Below are positions 43,249 to 51,292 of a stretch of DNA of 64,000 nucleotides, in pieces. The notes below the pieces were generated by a model. That model had not been told where the DNA came from. It saw only the letters and a program-made list of their open reading frames with translations, and did no database searches. The stretch is from Flavobacterium aestivum (GTDB lineage Bacteria; Bacteroidota; Bacteroidia; Flavobacteriales; Flavobacteriaceae), in contig NZ_CP113977.2 of the NCBI RefSeq assembly GCF_026870175.2, positions 558,001-622,000 of the forward strand, given 5' to 3'. Position 1 is the stretch's first letter. Every line of letters begins with the position of its first letter. A program made the translations under genes and the position numbers.

Positions 43249-44655
43249 TTATGTACATGGTACAAGGGTTGCTTTATTTGTCGCTTTATTAATTTCTAGT
43301 TTATTCCATTTGGTAAGGGCGTCATCTGCTTTGTAAATGGTTATCCCAAAAGAGCCAAATTGCTGTAGAAAACTCTCTTCTAGTGCTCCATTACTTTTAT
43401 CATATAGAGCTGCTTGGTCATCATGAATTTTTTTAATTTTCTCATCGTCTGTCGGACTATTATATTTAGGATCATTCCAGACCATATTTACTTTACTGCT
43501 TAATGTAGCAATGTCATCCACTCTAATAGCGTAAGTATTTACTTGTCCTGCATTATTTTTAGCAATCACCATTAAAAAAACATCTTCTTTTCTGCTAGGG
43601 CTTGCCTCATTATAGGCATCATTTAGAAGTTTTACATCTCCATAAGAAAACATGGCGTAACCCTTTTTTGGATGAGAATGTGCCCCACCAATATAAGTAG
43701 AACCTGTTGATAATGAAAATGAAAATTCGTCAGACGATACTATCTGTATGTATTCATATTTAAAAGTCTCATCAGGATTCATAGTTTTTTTTACTTCTAC
43801 TCCAAACTCTTTATCATTCACGGCAGCCATTACTTTTGCTTTTAACCAATCTATACTTGGTTTCATATTACCTGCTTTTGTAACATCTGTTATGTCTTTC
43901 ATTTTATTACAAGGATCAACTGGTTTTGGAGTGGGAGCTGAACCACCGCCTCCATTGCCTCCAACGGGTGAAGTATAACCCCCTGGAGTTGTTCCTCCGG
44001 TTACTGGATTGCGAGGCATATAGACTACCGGAGTTCCAGTGCCGGGAGTGGTGATAACAACTGGTCTTAACGGTATTGGATTTCCGCCACCGCCATCTGT
44101 ATTGCAATCCCCATCTTGACAAGGAAGAATAGGTGGTGCTTTACCAGTAACTTTGGTTTGTGCAATTCCATTTTCTACTACCTGATTATCTACAAATTTA
44201 GCAGCTTTTATAAATCCCGTCTTTAAATCCCAAGTACTCATATATCCGTTAAAATTTCCTCCATCGATAGATTGGCTATTGGATGGAGCATTCTTGTCTG
44301 GATATATTTCAAACAAAAGAGCTTTATAATTACGTTCTCCTAATTTGTAAATATACAATTCCTGCGACCAGATTTCATCAGGATTTTTCTTTGATTCAAT
44401 AACTGGTACAATAATCGTCTGTGTTCCGTCTACTGATTTTGTAATGCTCGCTTCACTCCAGTCATATTCTAAATCTTGAAATAAATCATAATTGCTACCA
44501 TTAGATTCATATTCCTTAAACCATCTTTTGGCTGATGAAATTGTTTTTTCCTGATATCCTTGCTCATCCATTTCTAACTTTTCGGCTTCGCAATTTACCA
44601 TCAGTATAGCAATACTAAAAACAAAAATAGCCTTAATTGCATTTTTAATTCTCAT
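43249..44655 (-). CDS. Lipoprotein with C-terminal JAB/MPN-like domain
   Basis: This 468-residue protein has a lipobox ending at Cys22 (ILMVNC). An N-terminal domain covers about 30-170 (WSQELYIYKLGERNYKALLFEIYP), followed by a Gly/Pro/Thr-rich linker at about 180-247. The C-terminal domain (about 260-385) contains GAHSHPKKGYAMFSYGD. His326, His328, Ser337 and Asp340 resemble the JAMM zinc motif HxHx7SxxD, with one extra residue before the Ser. A Glu upstream (Glu287 or Glu297) could complete the site. Such domains cleave isopeptide or peptide bonds, and JAB-like domains also occur in polymorphic toxins. Activity is inferred only. DUF6705-like lipoprotein genes follow directly. Confidence 0.7.
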   Translation of the reverse strand: MRIKNAIKAIFVFSIAILMVNCEAEKLEMDEQGYQEKTISSAKRWFKEYESNGSNYDLFQDLEYDWSEASITKSVDGTQTIIVPVIESKKNPDEIWSQELYIYKLGERNYKALLFEIYPDKNAPSNSQSIDGGNFNGYMSTWDLKTGFIKAAKFVDNQVVENGIAQTKVTGKAPPILPCQDGDCNTDGGGGNPIPLRPVVITTPGTGTPVVYMPRNPVTGGTTPGGYTSPVGGNGGGGSAPTPKPVDPCNKMKDITDVTKAGNMKPSIDWLKAKVMAAVNDKEFGVEVKKTMNPDETFKYEYIQIVSSDEFSFSLSTGSTYIGGAHSHPKKGYAMFSYGDVKLLNDAYNEASPSRKEDVFLMVIAKNNAGQVNTYAIRVDDIATLSSKVNMVWNDPKYNSPTDDEKIKKIHDDQAALYDKSNGALEESFLQQFGSFGITIYKADDALTKWNKLEINKATNKATLVPCT

Positions 44656-44905
44656 TCTTATACTTATTTCACCTTTTCATTTCGCATTTTGCTGGGCTGA
44701 ATCGGTTTTTTGTTAGTCCCATGTTTCATTAAGTCTATAAATGATTCAATCATTCATTAAATCTCTTCATTATTTCTTGTCATTGTTCTTAGCAATATAA
44801 ACAGTATTAAGCTACTTTTTTTATTAAAAAAGAACGAAAATACGTATTTTTTATTCAACATCAGTCTTTAATCTTAATTTTAAAAAAAATAAAAACCTGA
44901 AAATC

Positions 44906-45067
44906 TTATACTTGTAAAACCTTTAGACAAACAATGTTGTCACTTCTTGCACAGAAGCTGGTTCTTGAAATGGGTTTTGAATAGCTCACATTCTTACTCC
45001 AAAAACAGTTTACTGCTTGTACTAAAGCATTTTTGGACAATAATGCCGTATTGTTCGTAGTTTTCAT
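44906..45067 (-). CDS. Candidate small protein, 53 residues
   Basis: An ATG at 45065-45067 opens 53 codons ending in TAA. The product starts MKTTNNTALLSKNALVQAVN, has four Cys, several Ser and Arg, and ends CLKVLQV. There is no signal peptide or membrane helix. It lies divergent to the XRE gene, in an otherwise gene-free stretch. The composition is unlike random AT-rich sequence (Trp and Cys present, few Lys runs), which supports coding, but I recognise no family and see no clear promoter on this strand. Confidence 0.35.
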   Translation of the reverse strand: MKTTNNTALLSKNALVQAVNCFWSKNVSYSKPISRTSFCARSDNIVCLKVLQV

Positions 45068-45082
45068 AATTTGATTTTTTGG

Positions 45083-45112
45083 TTGATACTTATCCGAAAA
45101 ATTGTATTTTTG
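45083..45112 (+). promoter_or_regulatory. Promoter P1 upstream of the XRE gene
   Basis: TTG at 45083-45085 and TATTTTTG at 45105-45112 are 19 nt apart, matching the Bacteroidota consensus. It would give a leader of about 115 nt before the XRE start. Confidence 0.6.
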
Positions 45113-45198
45113 TTTACTACGTGCAAGTAAAGAAGATGATATTTCTTATAAAATCATTTTTGAATGTATCGTACAGAATCAAATATGTTTTTTACATA

Positions 45199-45230
45199 TT
45201 GCTTTTTTTTATTCCTAATTATTATCTTTG
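45199..45230 (+). promoter_or_regulatory. Promoter P2 upstream of the XRE gene
   Basis: TTG at 45199-45201 and TATCTTTG at 45223-45230 are 21 nt apart. The -7 box ends 5 nt before the ATG at 45236, so a transcript from here would be almost leaderless. Confidence 0.65.
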
Positions 45231-45235
45231 ACTCT

Positions 45236-45655
45236 ATGAGCACACTAACAAAACCAAATCATATAGGGCGAAAAATTAGCCGTATTCGCGAACTTCGAGA
45301 CATGAAGCAAGAAGCTTTAGCACAGGCTTTAGGAACTAATCAACAGGCAATATCTGCTATGGAGAATAGCGAAACCATAGATGATGAAAAACTTGCAGAG
45401 ATTGCAAAAGCTCTGGGAGTAACTGTAGAAGCAATTAAAAATTTCTCTGAAGAAGGTGTAATAAATTATTTTAATAGTTTCAATGACACAAAAAATAGTC
45501 AGGTTAATTTTGGAAATCATTGTACTTTTAATCCATTAGACAAACTAATGGAGTCAGTTGACGAGAATAAAAAATTGTATGAAAGACTTCTTCAAGCCGA
45601 GAAAGACAAAGTCGAATATTTAGAGAAATTACTAAAAGGGAATAACCTTTTATAA
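45236..45655 (+). CDS. XRE-family helix-turn-helix regulator
   Basis: From the ATG at 45236 the protein has 139 residues. The frame extends 24 codons upstream, but that DNA is promoter sequence. An HTH_3 domain covers about 8-65: ISRIRELRDMKQEALAQALG, TNQQAISAMENSETIDDEKL, IAKALGVTVEAIKNF. A C-terminal Lys/Glu-rich helix (about 100-135) may mediate dimerisation. It probably regulates itself or neighbouring genes. No partner toxin gene is adjacent on the same strand, so a toxin-antitoxin role is not supported. A terminator follows at once. Confidence 0.88.
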   Translation: MSTLTKPNHIGRKISRIRELRDMKQEALAQALGTNQQAISAMENSETIDDEKLAEIAKALGVTVEAIKNFSEEGVINYFNSFNDTKNSQVNFGNHCTFNPLDKLMESVDENKKLYERLLQAEKDKVEYLEKLLKGNNLL

Positions 45656-45671
45656 AAATATAAGAACAAAA

Positions 45672-45694
45672 AAAGAGACCTATGTGGTCTCTTT
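45672..45694. terminator. Terminator between the XRE and M48 protease genes
   Basis: A 9-bp stem (AAAGAGACC, 45672-45680, with GGTCTCTTT, 45686-45694) and 5-nt loop is flanked by A and T runs, so it can serve both convergent genes. Confidence 0.8.
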
Positions 45695-45746
45695 CTTGTT
45701 TTTAGAATATGTATCAATTTTCAGGACTAGACATATACAACGACAT

Positions 45747-46550
45747 TTAATCCTTGTATTCTTTTACCGCCTTCTTAAAAGCATCCCATTCTGTTAGTGT
45801 TAACAAATGCTTCTTACTTATCTTTTTTCCTTTTATATATTCAAGAATGTATTTGGCTCTTTCTTCTGATTCGGGATGAGAATTCACCCAAGACAATGCA
45901 CTTTCCAATTTATTATCAAAAGACATATTATACAGAAAATCGGCTAATGGCGCAGGGTCCACTTTAGCCTTCAGCATATATTCAACACTGGCGATATCTG
46001 CTTCTTTCTCAAGAGTGCGGTCATACGCCGATGAGGATAGCGTATGCATAATTTCACGAATAACACCGTTATTATTATTATTACCTGTGGTTATCTGCAT
46101 CAATACGGAAAACCCAATCTCTTTTGACAACTTTTTCATCACGTGATTGTTCTCGATATGAGCGATTTCATGCCCTAAAACCCCTATCAAAGCTTGTTCG
46201 TTCTTCGACTCCTCGATTAATCCCGAATACACTACCAAATGTCCATCAGGCAGTGCAAAAGCATTAACTTCGTCTTTCTTGATAATATGTATCTTCAAGC
46301 TATCGCGTTCAATTCCGTTTTCTTTACACAATGGTTTTAATAATTTGTCTAACGATTTCGTAATCGAATCATTTACCACTATATCTTCGGTAGTTTTTAT
46401 TTGGTCCCAAATCATATCACCAACCCCTTTCTCGGTAGCGCTTTTGGCTTTTTCGATTTTAAAAAATGTGATAAAATCAATTTGAGACAACAAAAACCAA
46501 ATCCCAAAAAAAGTGACTACTATTGATAATCCTTTAAATAGTGCTTTCAT
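45747..46550 (-). CDS. M48-family membrane metalloprotease
   Basis: This 267-residue protein has one N-terminal membrane helix (about 5-23) and an M48 peptidase domain. The zinc motif HEIAH is at 127-131 and the third ligand is Glu183 in EKEADIAS. Preceding blocks NAFALPDGHLVVYSGLI and the SHPESEERA tail also fit M48. Family members degrade or process membrane-associated proteins. It is last of a four-gene operon (TM2, DUF2752, DUF4870-like, M48), and its start overlaps the preceding gene by 17 nt, so translation is probably coupled. Confidence 0.9.
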   Translation of the reverse strand: MKALFKGLSIVVTFFGIWFLLSQIDFITFFKIEKAKSATEKGVGDMIWDQIKTTEDIVVNDSITKSLDKLLKPLCKENGIERDSLKIHIIKKDEVNAFALPDGHLVVYSGLIEESKNEQALIGVLGHEIAHIENNHVMKKLSKEIGFSVLMQITTGNNNNNGVIREIMHTLSSSAYDRTLEKEADIASVEYMLKAKVDPAPLADFLYNMSFDNKLESALSWVNSHPESEERAKYILEYIKGKKISKKHLLTLTEWDAFKKAVKEYKD

Positions 46551-46983
46551 AATTGGTCTTACAGATTAAATTAGTAATATCCGAAAAGAAATACATTTCT
46601 ATATGATTTCCTTTTCTGGTTTGTGTGGCCAAGTAAAGCGTAAAAAAAAATTCAACTACATTGAACCCCACAATGGTAATTATGTATGCGATGTATCTGT
46701 TTGTCACCTCTCCACCATCAAAAATAATAGACACAGTCCACCAAAATCCCACGGTATTAAAGAAAAACATCCCCAATTGAGCCAGCAAAGCCTGTGTACA
46801 ATGCCATTTTACAAAAACAGTACTTTTTCTGTTTCCCAAATAAAAGAAAACGGATGCCAATAAATTCAATATGGGTAAAGGCAATCCGCATAAAACTACC
46901 ACGAGCGACATCAAATAACTATTGGACGCTCTTTCCAACTCACTTTCGTAAGGCTTATAATTAAATTTTTGCGTTGCAATCAT
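46534..46983 (-). CDS. DUF4870-like small membrane protein
   Basis: From the ATG at 46983 the protein has 149 residues. This start overlaps the DUF2752 stop as ATGA; an upstream alternative at 47004 lies inside the preceding gene. Three membrane segments are seen at about 25-50, 65-85 and 95-120, with the KWHCTQALLAQLG segment typical of DUF4870-like proteins. The function is unknown. Overlap on both sides shows strong coupling in the operon. Confidence 0.75.
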   Translation of the reverse strand: MIATQKFNYKPYESELERASNSYLMSLVVVLCGLPLPILNLLASVFFYLGNRKSTVFVKWHCTQALLAQLGMFFFNTVGFWWTVSIIFDGGEVTNRYIAYIITIVGFNVVEFFFTLYLATQTRKGNHIEMYFFSDITNLICKTNYESTI

Positions 46984-47393
46984 AGCTGTTTGTATATATT
47001 CCATATCCAGTTGAGAATTACCAATATAATCAACGGAATGAAAATTTCTATTTTTTGAATTAACTTTTCGACTTTAAGATAAAAATCATAAAAAGATTTT
47101 TTCTTGGTAATAAGATCCCGAATGATCCATACCGGTGAAACAATCATGATTCCAGCCACCAGGATTCCAAAAGGATTTAGAAACAACGACTTTACAATTT
47201 CTCCATTAAACAGAAAAGAAACTGCTCTGGTCGTACCACAAGATGGACATGGCAAACCGGTTACTCTTTTAAAAATACACACCGTCAAATCCAAACCTGA
47301 ATTTTTTATGGGTGCAAATTCCAAAAAGAATAACCAACTATACCCTAAAAAACAAGCAAATAAAATCAGTATATAAAGCTTGTTCTTAAACAT
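46980..47393 (-). CDS. DUF2752 membrane protein
   Basis: This 137-residue protein has the DUF2752 signature TGLPCPSCGTTRAV (Cys-x-x-Cys-Gly-x-Thr-Arg), with membrane helices at about 5-25, 70-92 and 113-132. The family occurs widely in Bacteroidota and Actinobacteria next to TM2 proteins. Its function is unknown; the CPxCG motif could bind metal or be redox-active. It starts 3 nt after the TM2 gene and overlaps the next gene by 4 nt. Confidence 0.85.
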   Translation of the reverse strand: MFKNKLYILILFACFLGYSWLFFLEFAPIKNSGLDLTVCIFKRVTGLPCPSCGTTRAVSFLFNGEIVKSLFLNPFGILVAGIMIVSPVWIIRDLITKKKSFYDFYLKVEKLIQKIEIFIPLIILVILNWIWNIYKQL

Positions 47394-47396
47394 ATT

Positions 47397-47735
47397 TTAA
47401 AAAAATGCATTATTAAAAGCAGCTGCGTTTTTCTCTCTTGTAGCTCCTTGAATCAAAAACCAATCTACTATTGTCCAAACCATAAAACCACCACAGGTAA
47501 GTAACTTTCCAACACCCATTCCGGTATCACCAATATAAAAACGATCAATCCCATATGCTCCTGCAAAAATCGAAATTAACAATGCCGTAGTTGGATCTTT
47601 AAATTGCGTTAACTGTAATCTTTGCCATTGGCTTTCGTCTAAACTTAATAATTTTTCTCGAATGGTACCTAAATGATGTGCTTCAAAATACTTAGCGTTC
47701 ATCATCATGAACATGTCAACTTTTTGTGAATCCAT
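47397..47735 (-). CDS. TM2-domain protein
   Basis: This 112-residue protein has a soluble N-terminus (about 1-45) and a TM2 domain. Two membrane helices flank a short turn: ALLISIFAGAYGIDRFYIGD, then GKLLTCGGFMVWTIVDWFLI. TM2 proteins have no settled molecular role in bacteria. It heads the TM2 - DUF2752 - DUF4870-like - M48 operon, and the next gene begins 3 nt after its stop. Confidence 0.85.
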   Translation of the reverse strand: MDSQKVDMFMMMNAKYFEAHHLGTIREKLLSLDESQWQRLQLTQFKDPTTALLISIFAGAYGIDRFYIGDTGMGVGKLLTCGGFMVWTIVDWFLIQGATREKNAAAFNNAFF

Positions 47736-47857
47736 TATAATAATTTGGTTAAAGATTTATTTCCTACTCTATTTTGGATTTTCGGATACTCCATAATTTT
47801 GTCAATATATAAATATTAATAGAAACATCTTATTTAAAAATTAAATATGCCATAAAA

Positions 47858-47890
47858 AATCCCGTCTCGCCAAAAAGACGAGACGGGATT
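47858..47890 (-). terminator. Terminator of the second TM2 gene
   Basis: A 12-bp perfect GC-rich stem (AATCCCGTCTCG, 47858-47869, with CGAGACGGGATT, 47879-47890) is followed on the minus strand by a T run. It separates this TM2 gene from the TM2/M48 operon. Confidence 0.9.
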
Positions 47891-47907
47891 GTTATTTGAT
47901 CTATTTT

Positions 47908-48189
47908 TTAAAACCAAGCTTTCTTTCCTACCTGATACGTTTGGTAAAAATCTTCATCGGTTTTAGTCAAATAAATAATTCCTTCTATTAGGCCAATTAT
48001 ACCGCCAATTCCGCAAGTAACCACTCCTAAAATAAGCTGAATTATTCCTTCTTGTGTATATCCCAAAATAAATTTGTGCACTCCAAATCCTCCTAATACG
48101 ATTGCCAAAACACCAGCTAAAACTTTTTTGTTTTCTTTTGGCATTTGCATATTTGGTGTGTTCCAAGTTTCTTGTTTTGAATTCTCCAT
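47908..48189 (-). CDS. TM2-domain protein, short
   Basis: This 93-residue protein has a short soluble N-terminus and a TM2 domain (KVLAGVLAIVLGGFGVHKFI, then IIQLILGVVTCGIGGIIGLI). A short tail ends GKKAWF. It differs clearly from the neighbouring 112-residue TM2 protein, so this is not a recent duplication. A strong terminator follows, so it is transcribed separately. Function unknown. Confidence 0.85.
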   Translation of the reverse strand: MENSKQETWNTPNMQMPKENKKVLAGVLAIVLGGFGVHKFILGYTQEGIIQLILGVVTCGIGGIIGLIEGIIYLTKTDEDFYQTYQVGKKAWF

Positions 48190-48281
48190 AATTTTTAATT
48201 AATTTAGTTCGTTAATAGTGGTCGCTAAATTAGAAAAAATAATACAAATCACTATTTTTAGACCATTAAAATCTCACAAAA

Positions 48282-49232
48282 TCAATTTTTCCCGTATAAT
48301 GCTTTGATTTTATCAACAATCACTTGGGCCAAGCGTTCATGGCTTTCATAAGTCCACCCTGCTATGTGAGGAGTAAGAATCACTTTTCTACCATCTAATA
48401 AATATTGAAAAGCTTCTGGGGTGCCTTTATCTTTGAATAATGTTTCGAAAGATAATTTTTCATATTCTAAAACATCTAGACCAGCGCCAAGAACTTTACC
48501 TGATTCCATGGCGGCAACCAAATCAGCTGTTACTATGTTTTTCCCTCTTGAGGTATTGATAATCCAAATGTCTTTTGCGAAAGCATTGATAAAATCCGAA
48601 TCCACCATTTTGTCTGTTTCTGGCGTCCACGGAATATGTAAGCTCAAGACATCTGTCTTTTTTTGCAGTACTTCAAGTGAAACCTGTCTCGCATTTGCAT
48701 CTCCTACATTATCTTTTATATCGTAACACAATACTTCTACATCAAAACCACGGAGTTTTTTGGAAAATGCTTTTCCCATATTTCCATAACCAATAATCCC
48801 AACGATTTTGCCATCTAGTTCATATCCGCGATTTTTTTCTCTGTTCCACTCACCAGATCGAATTTCGCTATCTGCCATATTCAATTTATTAAAAAGAGAA
48901 AGAATCATTCCTAAAGTATGCTCTGCGACTGCATTACAATTCCCTTCGGGTGCGGCTATTAGTGCAATATTTTTTGAGGTTGCATATTCACAATCTATAC
49001 TTTCAAGACCTGCACCTACTCGAGCTATGAATTGTAAATTGACGGCCTTGTCCAAAAACTCTTTATCAATTTTGAATCGGCTTCGAATAACCACTCCTTG
49101 ATAATCCTGAATTTTTGCTTCAATCTCTTGTTTAGAAGATGTAAAATCAGCATGATTTATAAAACCAGCTTGTTGTAATTGCTGCCAAAGTAAGGGATGA
49201 TTACTGTCAATATGAAGGATCTTGATATCCAT
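48282..49232 (-). CDS. D-isomer-specific 2-hydroxyacid dehydrogenase
   Basis: This 316-residue NAD-dependent dehydrogenase resembles phosphoglycerate dehydrogenase (SerA). The nucleotide fold shows GIIGYGNMGKAF. The substrate Arg is in NTSRGKNIV, the catalytic Glu lies in the following region, and the His is in TPHIAGWTYES. RSRFKIDKEFL and VGAGLESIDCEYA are also typical. It lacks the C-terminal ACT or ASB domains of long SerA forms. The substrate is not certain; serine synthesis or another 2-hydroxyacid is possible. A TAATTTTG -7 box lies at 49256-49263. Confidence 0.9.
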   Translation of the reverse strand: MDIKILHIDSNHPLLWQQLQQAGFINHADFTSSKQEIEAKIQDYQGVVIRSRFKIDKEFLDKAVNLQFIARVGAGLESIDCEYATSKNIALIAAPEGNCNAVAEHTLGMILSLFNKLNMADSEIRSGEWNREKNRGYELDGKIVGIIGYGNMGKAFSKKLRGFDVEVLCYDIKDNVGDANARQVSLEVLQKKTDVLSLHIPWTPETDKMVDSDFINAFAKDIWIINTSRGKNIVTADLVAAMESGKVLGAGLDVLEYEKLSFETLFKDKGTPEAFQYLLDGRKVILTPHIAGWTYESHERLAQVIVDKIKALYGKN

Positions 49233-49353
49233 AAAAATGTTCTTGATTTTAGACTCAAAATTAAATAAAAAAACACGGTTTATGGTTTTAACCTAGAATA
49301 ATTAACCTACAATACTTAAATTAGCATTTTCCAATTAAAATCGAACCACAGAA

Positions 49354-50514
49354 ATGAGATTAACAAAAACATTTACTGCTTTTTTTCAAAGCGAAAAAGC
49401 AGGTGGGCTATTGCTCCTTTTTGTAACAGTAATTTCTTTATTACTAGCTAATTCATTTATTCAAACAGAATATATTGCTTTTTGGAATACCCAAATAGGA
49501 CATCATTCCATCACACATTGGATCAACGATGGATTAATGACCATCTTCTTTTTACTTATCGGTTTAGAGTTAGAACGCGAAATATACCATGGTGAGTTAG
49601 CCAATATCAAAAATGCGATCCTTCCCATTTTTGGAGCTTTGGGCGGAATGATTCTACCCGCTGGACTTTTTCTCGCGCTAAATTATGGAACGACTACTCA
49701 AAACGGAGCCGGAATCCCTATGGCTACCGATATTGCTTTTGCCATTGGAGTTTTATCTCTATTAGGCAATAGAGTTCCGGTGTCCCTAAAAATATTCCTG
49801 ACTGCTCTGGCCGTTATTGACGATTTGGGCGCTATACTGGTAATAGCCATATTCTACACTAAAACCATTGCTTTTGATAATTTATTAATGGCTTTAGCTA
49901 TAATGGCATGCTTATTTATCCTAAACAGACGCAAAGTACACAATCTAGTTTCTTACCTAATTGGTGGTGCCGTCATGTGGTACTTTATGTTGAATTCCGG
50001 TGTGCATGCTACCATAACCGGTGTGCTACTTGCATTTGTTATTCCGTTTGGAGATGGCGGAAAAAAAACTGCATCCTATAGACTACAACATTTTCTACAC
50101 CAACCCGTAGCTTTCTTTATCCTTCCTTTATTTGCTATTGCCAATACATGTATTGCCATAGATGCAAATTGGCACGAAGGCTTGAGTCATGCTAATTCAG
50201 TAGGTATTCTTATTGGACTCATAGTGGGAAAACCATTAGGAATCTGGTTGTTTTCATTCTTTGCAGTAAGTTTAGGAATTTGCTCATTGCCTAAAGATCT
50301 AAAATGGAAAAACATACTTGGTGCAGGAATGCTAGGAGGAATAGGGTTTACCATGTCTATTTTCATCACTTTATTAGCCTTTAGTAAAGACGGGGAAGAA
50401 GTCATAACCTATTCTAAAATTGCCATATTAATAGCTTCCTTGACCTCCGGAATATTGGGTTATTTTTGGTTAAAGCTTACCGTTAAAGCTCCAACAAAAA
50501 CGATTAAAGGCTAA
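49354..50514 (+). CDS. nhaA: Na+/H+ antiporter NhaA
   Basis: NhaA exports sodium in exchange for protons at the inner membrane. The 386-residue protein has about 12 membrane helices and the key motif VIDDLGAILVIA with the paired ion-binding Asp residues. MATDIAFAIG and the GIGFTMSIFI segment near the end also match. Length agrees with E. coli NhaA (388). It is a single gene; the spacer upstream has no clear two-box promoter. Confidence 0.97.
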   Translation: MRLTKTFTAFFQSEKAGGLLLLFVTVISLLLANSFIQTEYIAFWNTQIGHHSITHWINDGLMTIFFLLIGLELEREIYHGELANIKNAILPIFGALGGMILPAGLFLALNYGTTTQNGAGIPMATDIAFAIGVLSLLGNRVPVSLKIFLTALAVIDDLGAILVIAIFYTKTIAFDNLLMALAIMACLFILNRRKVHNLVSYLIGGAVMWYFMLNSGVHATITGVLLAFVIPFGDGGKKTASYRLQHFLHQPVAFFILPLFAIANTCIAIDANWHEGLSHANSVGILIGLIVGKPLGIWLFSFFAVSLGICSLPKDLKWKNILGAGMLGGIGFTMSIFITLLAFSKDGEEVITYSKIAILIASLTSGILGYFWLKLTVKAPTKTIKG

Positions 50515-50626
50515 TAAATAAGATAAAAAACGTACTAAAGAAATCCAAAAAAGAAAAATTATTCTTTCCTTTGTGACGCAAATTGACTACAAATATTATT
50601 ATTAAAATCTTGTAGCAAAACCTACA

Positions 50627-51286
50627 ATGAAAAAAATTTATTTTATTCCCTTACTCTGTTTTGTCTTTCTCTTTCAAAGCTGCTTTGAAGTGGTCGAAGA
50701 AGTAAAAATGAAAGATGATGGTTCGGGTCATTTTAATTTTGTCATTAATTTTAGCCAAAGCAAAACCAAAATTAACTCGGTTTTAAAAATGGATAAAGTC
50801 AATGGTTATGACATTCCTTCTAAAGAAGAAATTAAAAATGAGGCATCAAGGCTAGAAGCTTTAGCAAAAAGCACCACAGGAATTTCGAATGTAAAAACGA
50901 ATATAGACTTAACGAATTTTATTTTTGTGGTTGATTTGGATTTTCAAAAAATCACCAATCTCAATGCCGTTTTCTTAAAACTAAAAAACAGCAAAAAAAT
51001 AGACCCCGCTATCACCACGGATTATTTCACCTTCGACAACAAGAAATTTGTACGTAGCCAAAAAGTGCCCGTAAAAGCACTTTATGATAAATTAAAAAAG
51101 GCCGATAAAGAAATATTTGAAAACGCAAAATACACTTCGGTTTACAAATTTGAATCGACTATAAAATCGTTTTCTAATAAAAATGCAATTGCATCCAAAA
51201 ACAATAAAGCCATCAAACTAAACGGTTCTGTAATTAATGTTATTAATGGAAGCGAAAAAATAGAAAATACAATTACACTCAATTAA
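50627..51286 (+). CDS. Lipoprotein of unknown function (first of a three-gene operon)
   Basis: This 219-residue lipoprotein has a lipobox ending in LFQSC (Cys19), then FEVVEEVKMKDDGSGHFNF. The rest is Lys-rich and mixed alpha/beta (IDLTNFIFVVDLDFQ, FTFDNKKFVRSQKV). I do not recognise a family. The gene is followed after 6 nt by a 666-residue exported protein and then, after 3 nt, by a membrane-anchored protein, so the three are almost certainly cotranscribed and may form an envelope complex. A terminator closes the set at 54713-54747. Confidence 0.7.
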   Translation: MKKIYFIPLLCFVFLFQSCFEVVEEVKMKDDGSGHFNFVINFSQSKTKINSVLKMDKVNGYDIPSKEEIKNEASRLEALAKSTTGISNVKTNIDLTNFIFVVDLDFQKITNLNAVFLKLKNSKKIDPAITTDYFTFDNKKFVRSQKVPVKALYDKLKKADKEIFENAKYTSVYKFESTIKSFSNKNAIASKNNKAIKLNGSVINVINGSEKIENTITLN

Positions 51287-51292
51287 AATAAA

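Larger units (their letters stand above)
44656..45235. other. Regulatory spacer between the JAB-like and XRE genes
   Basis: This 580-nt spacer is AT-rich. It contains a possible 53-codon minus-strand gene (44906-45067) and two consensus promoters pointing right toward the XRE gene (45083-45112 and 45199-45230). The stretch 44656-44905 shows no feature I can support. Confidence 0.55.

Noticed and set aside
45164..45235. Hydrophobic N-terminal extension of the XRE protein
   Set aside because: The extension is translated promoter DNA (P2 -7 box) and would put a membrane-like segment on a DNA-binding protein.
45236..46550. Toxin-antitoxin pair of XRE regulator and neighbouring gene
   Set aside because: The only neighbour is a convergent M48 protease separated by a terminator; no toxin family is seen.
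47963..48166. 67-codon ORF within the short TM2 gene
   Set aside because: Same-strand out-of-frame shadow of the TM2 coding sequence.
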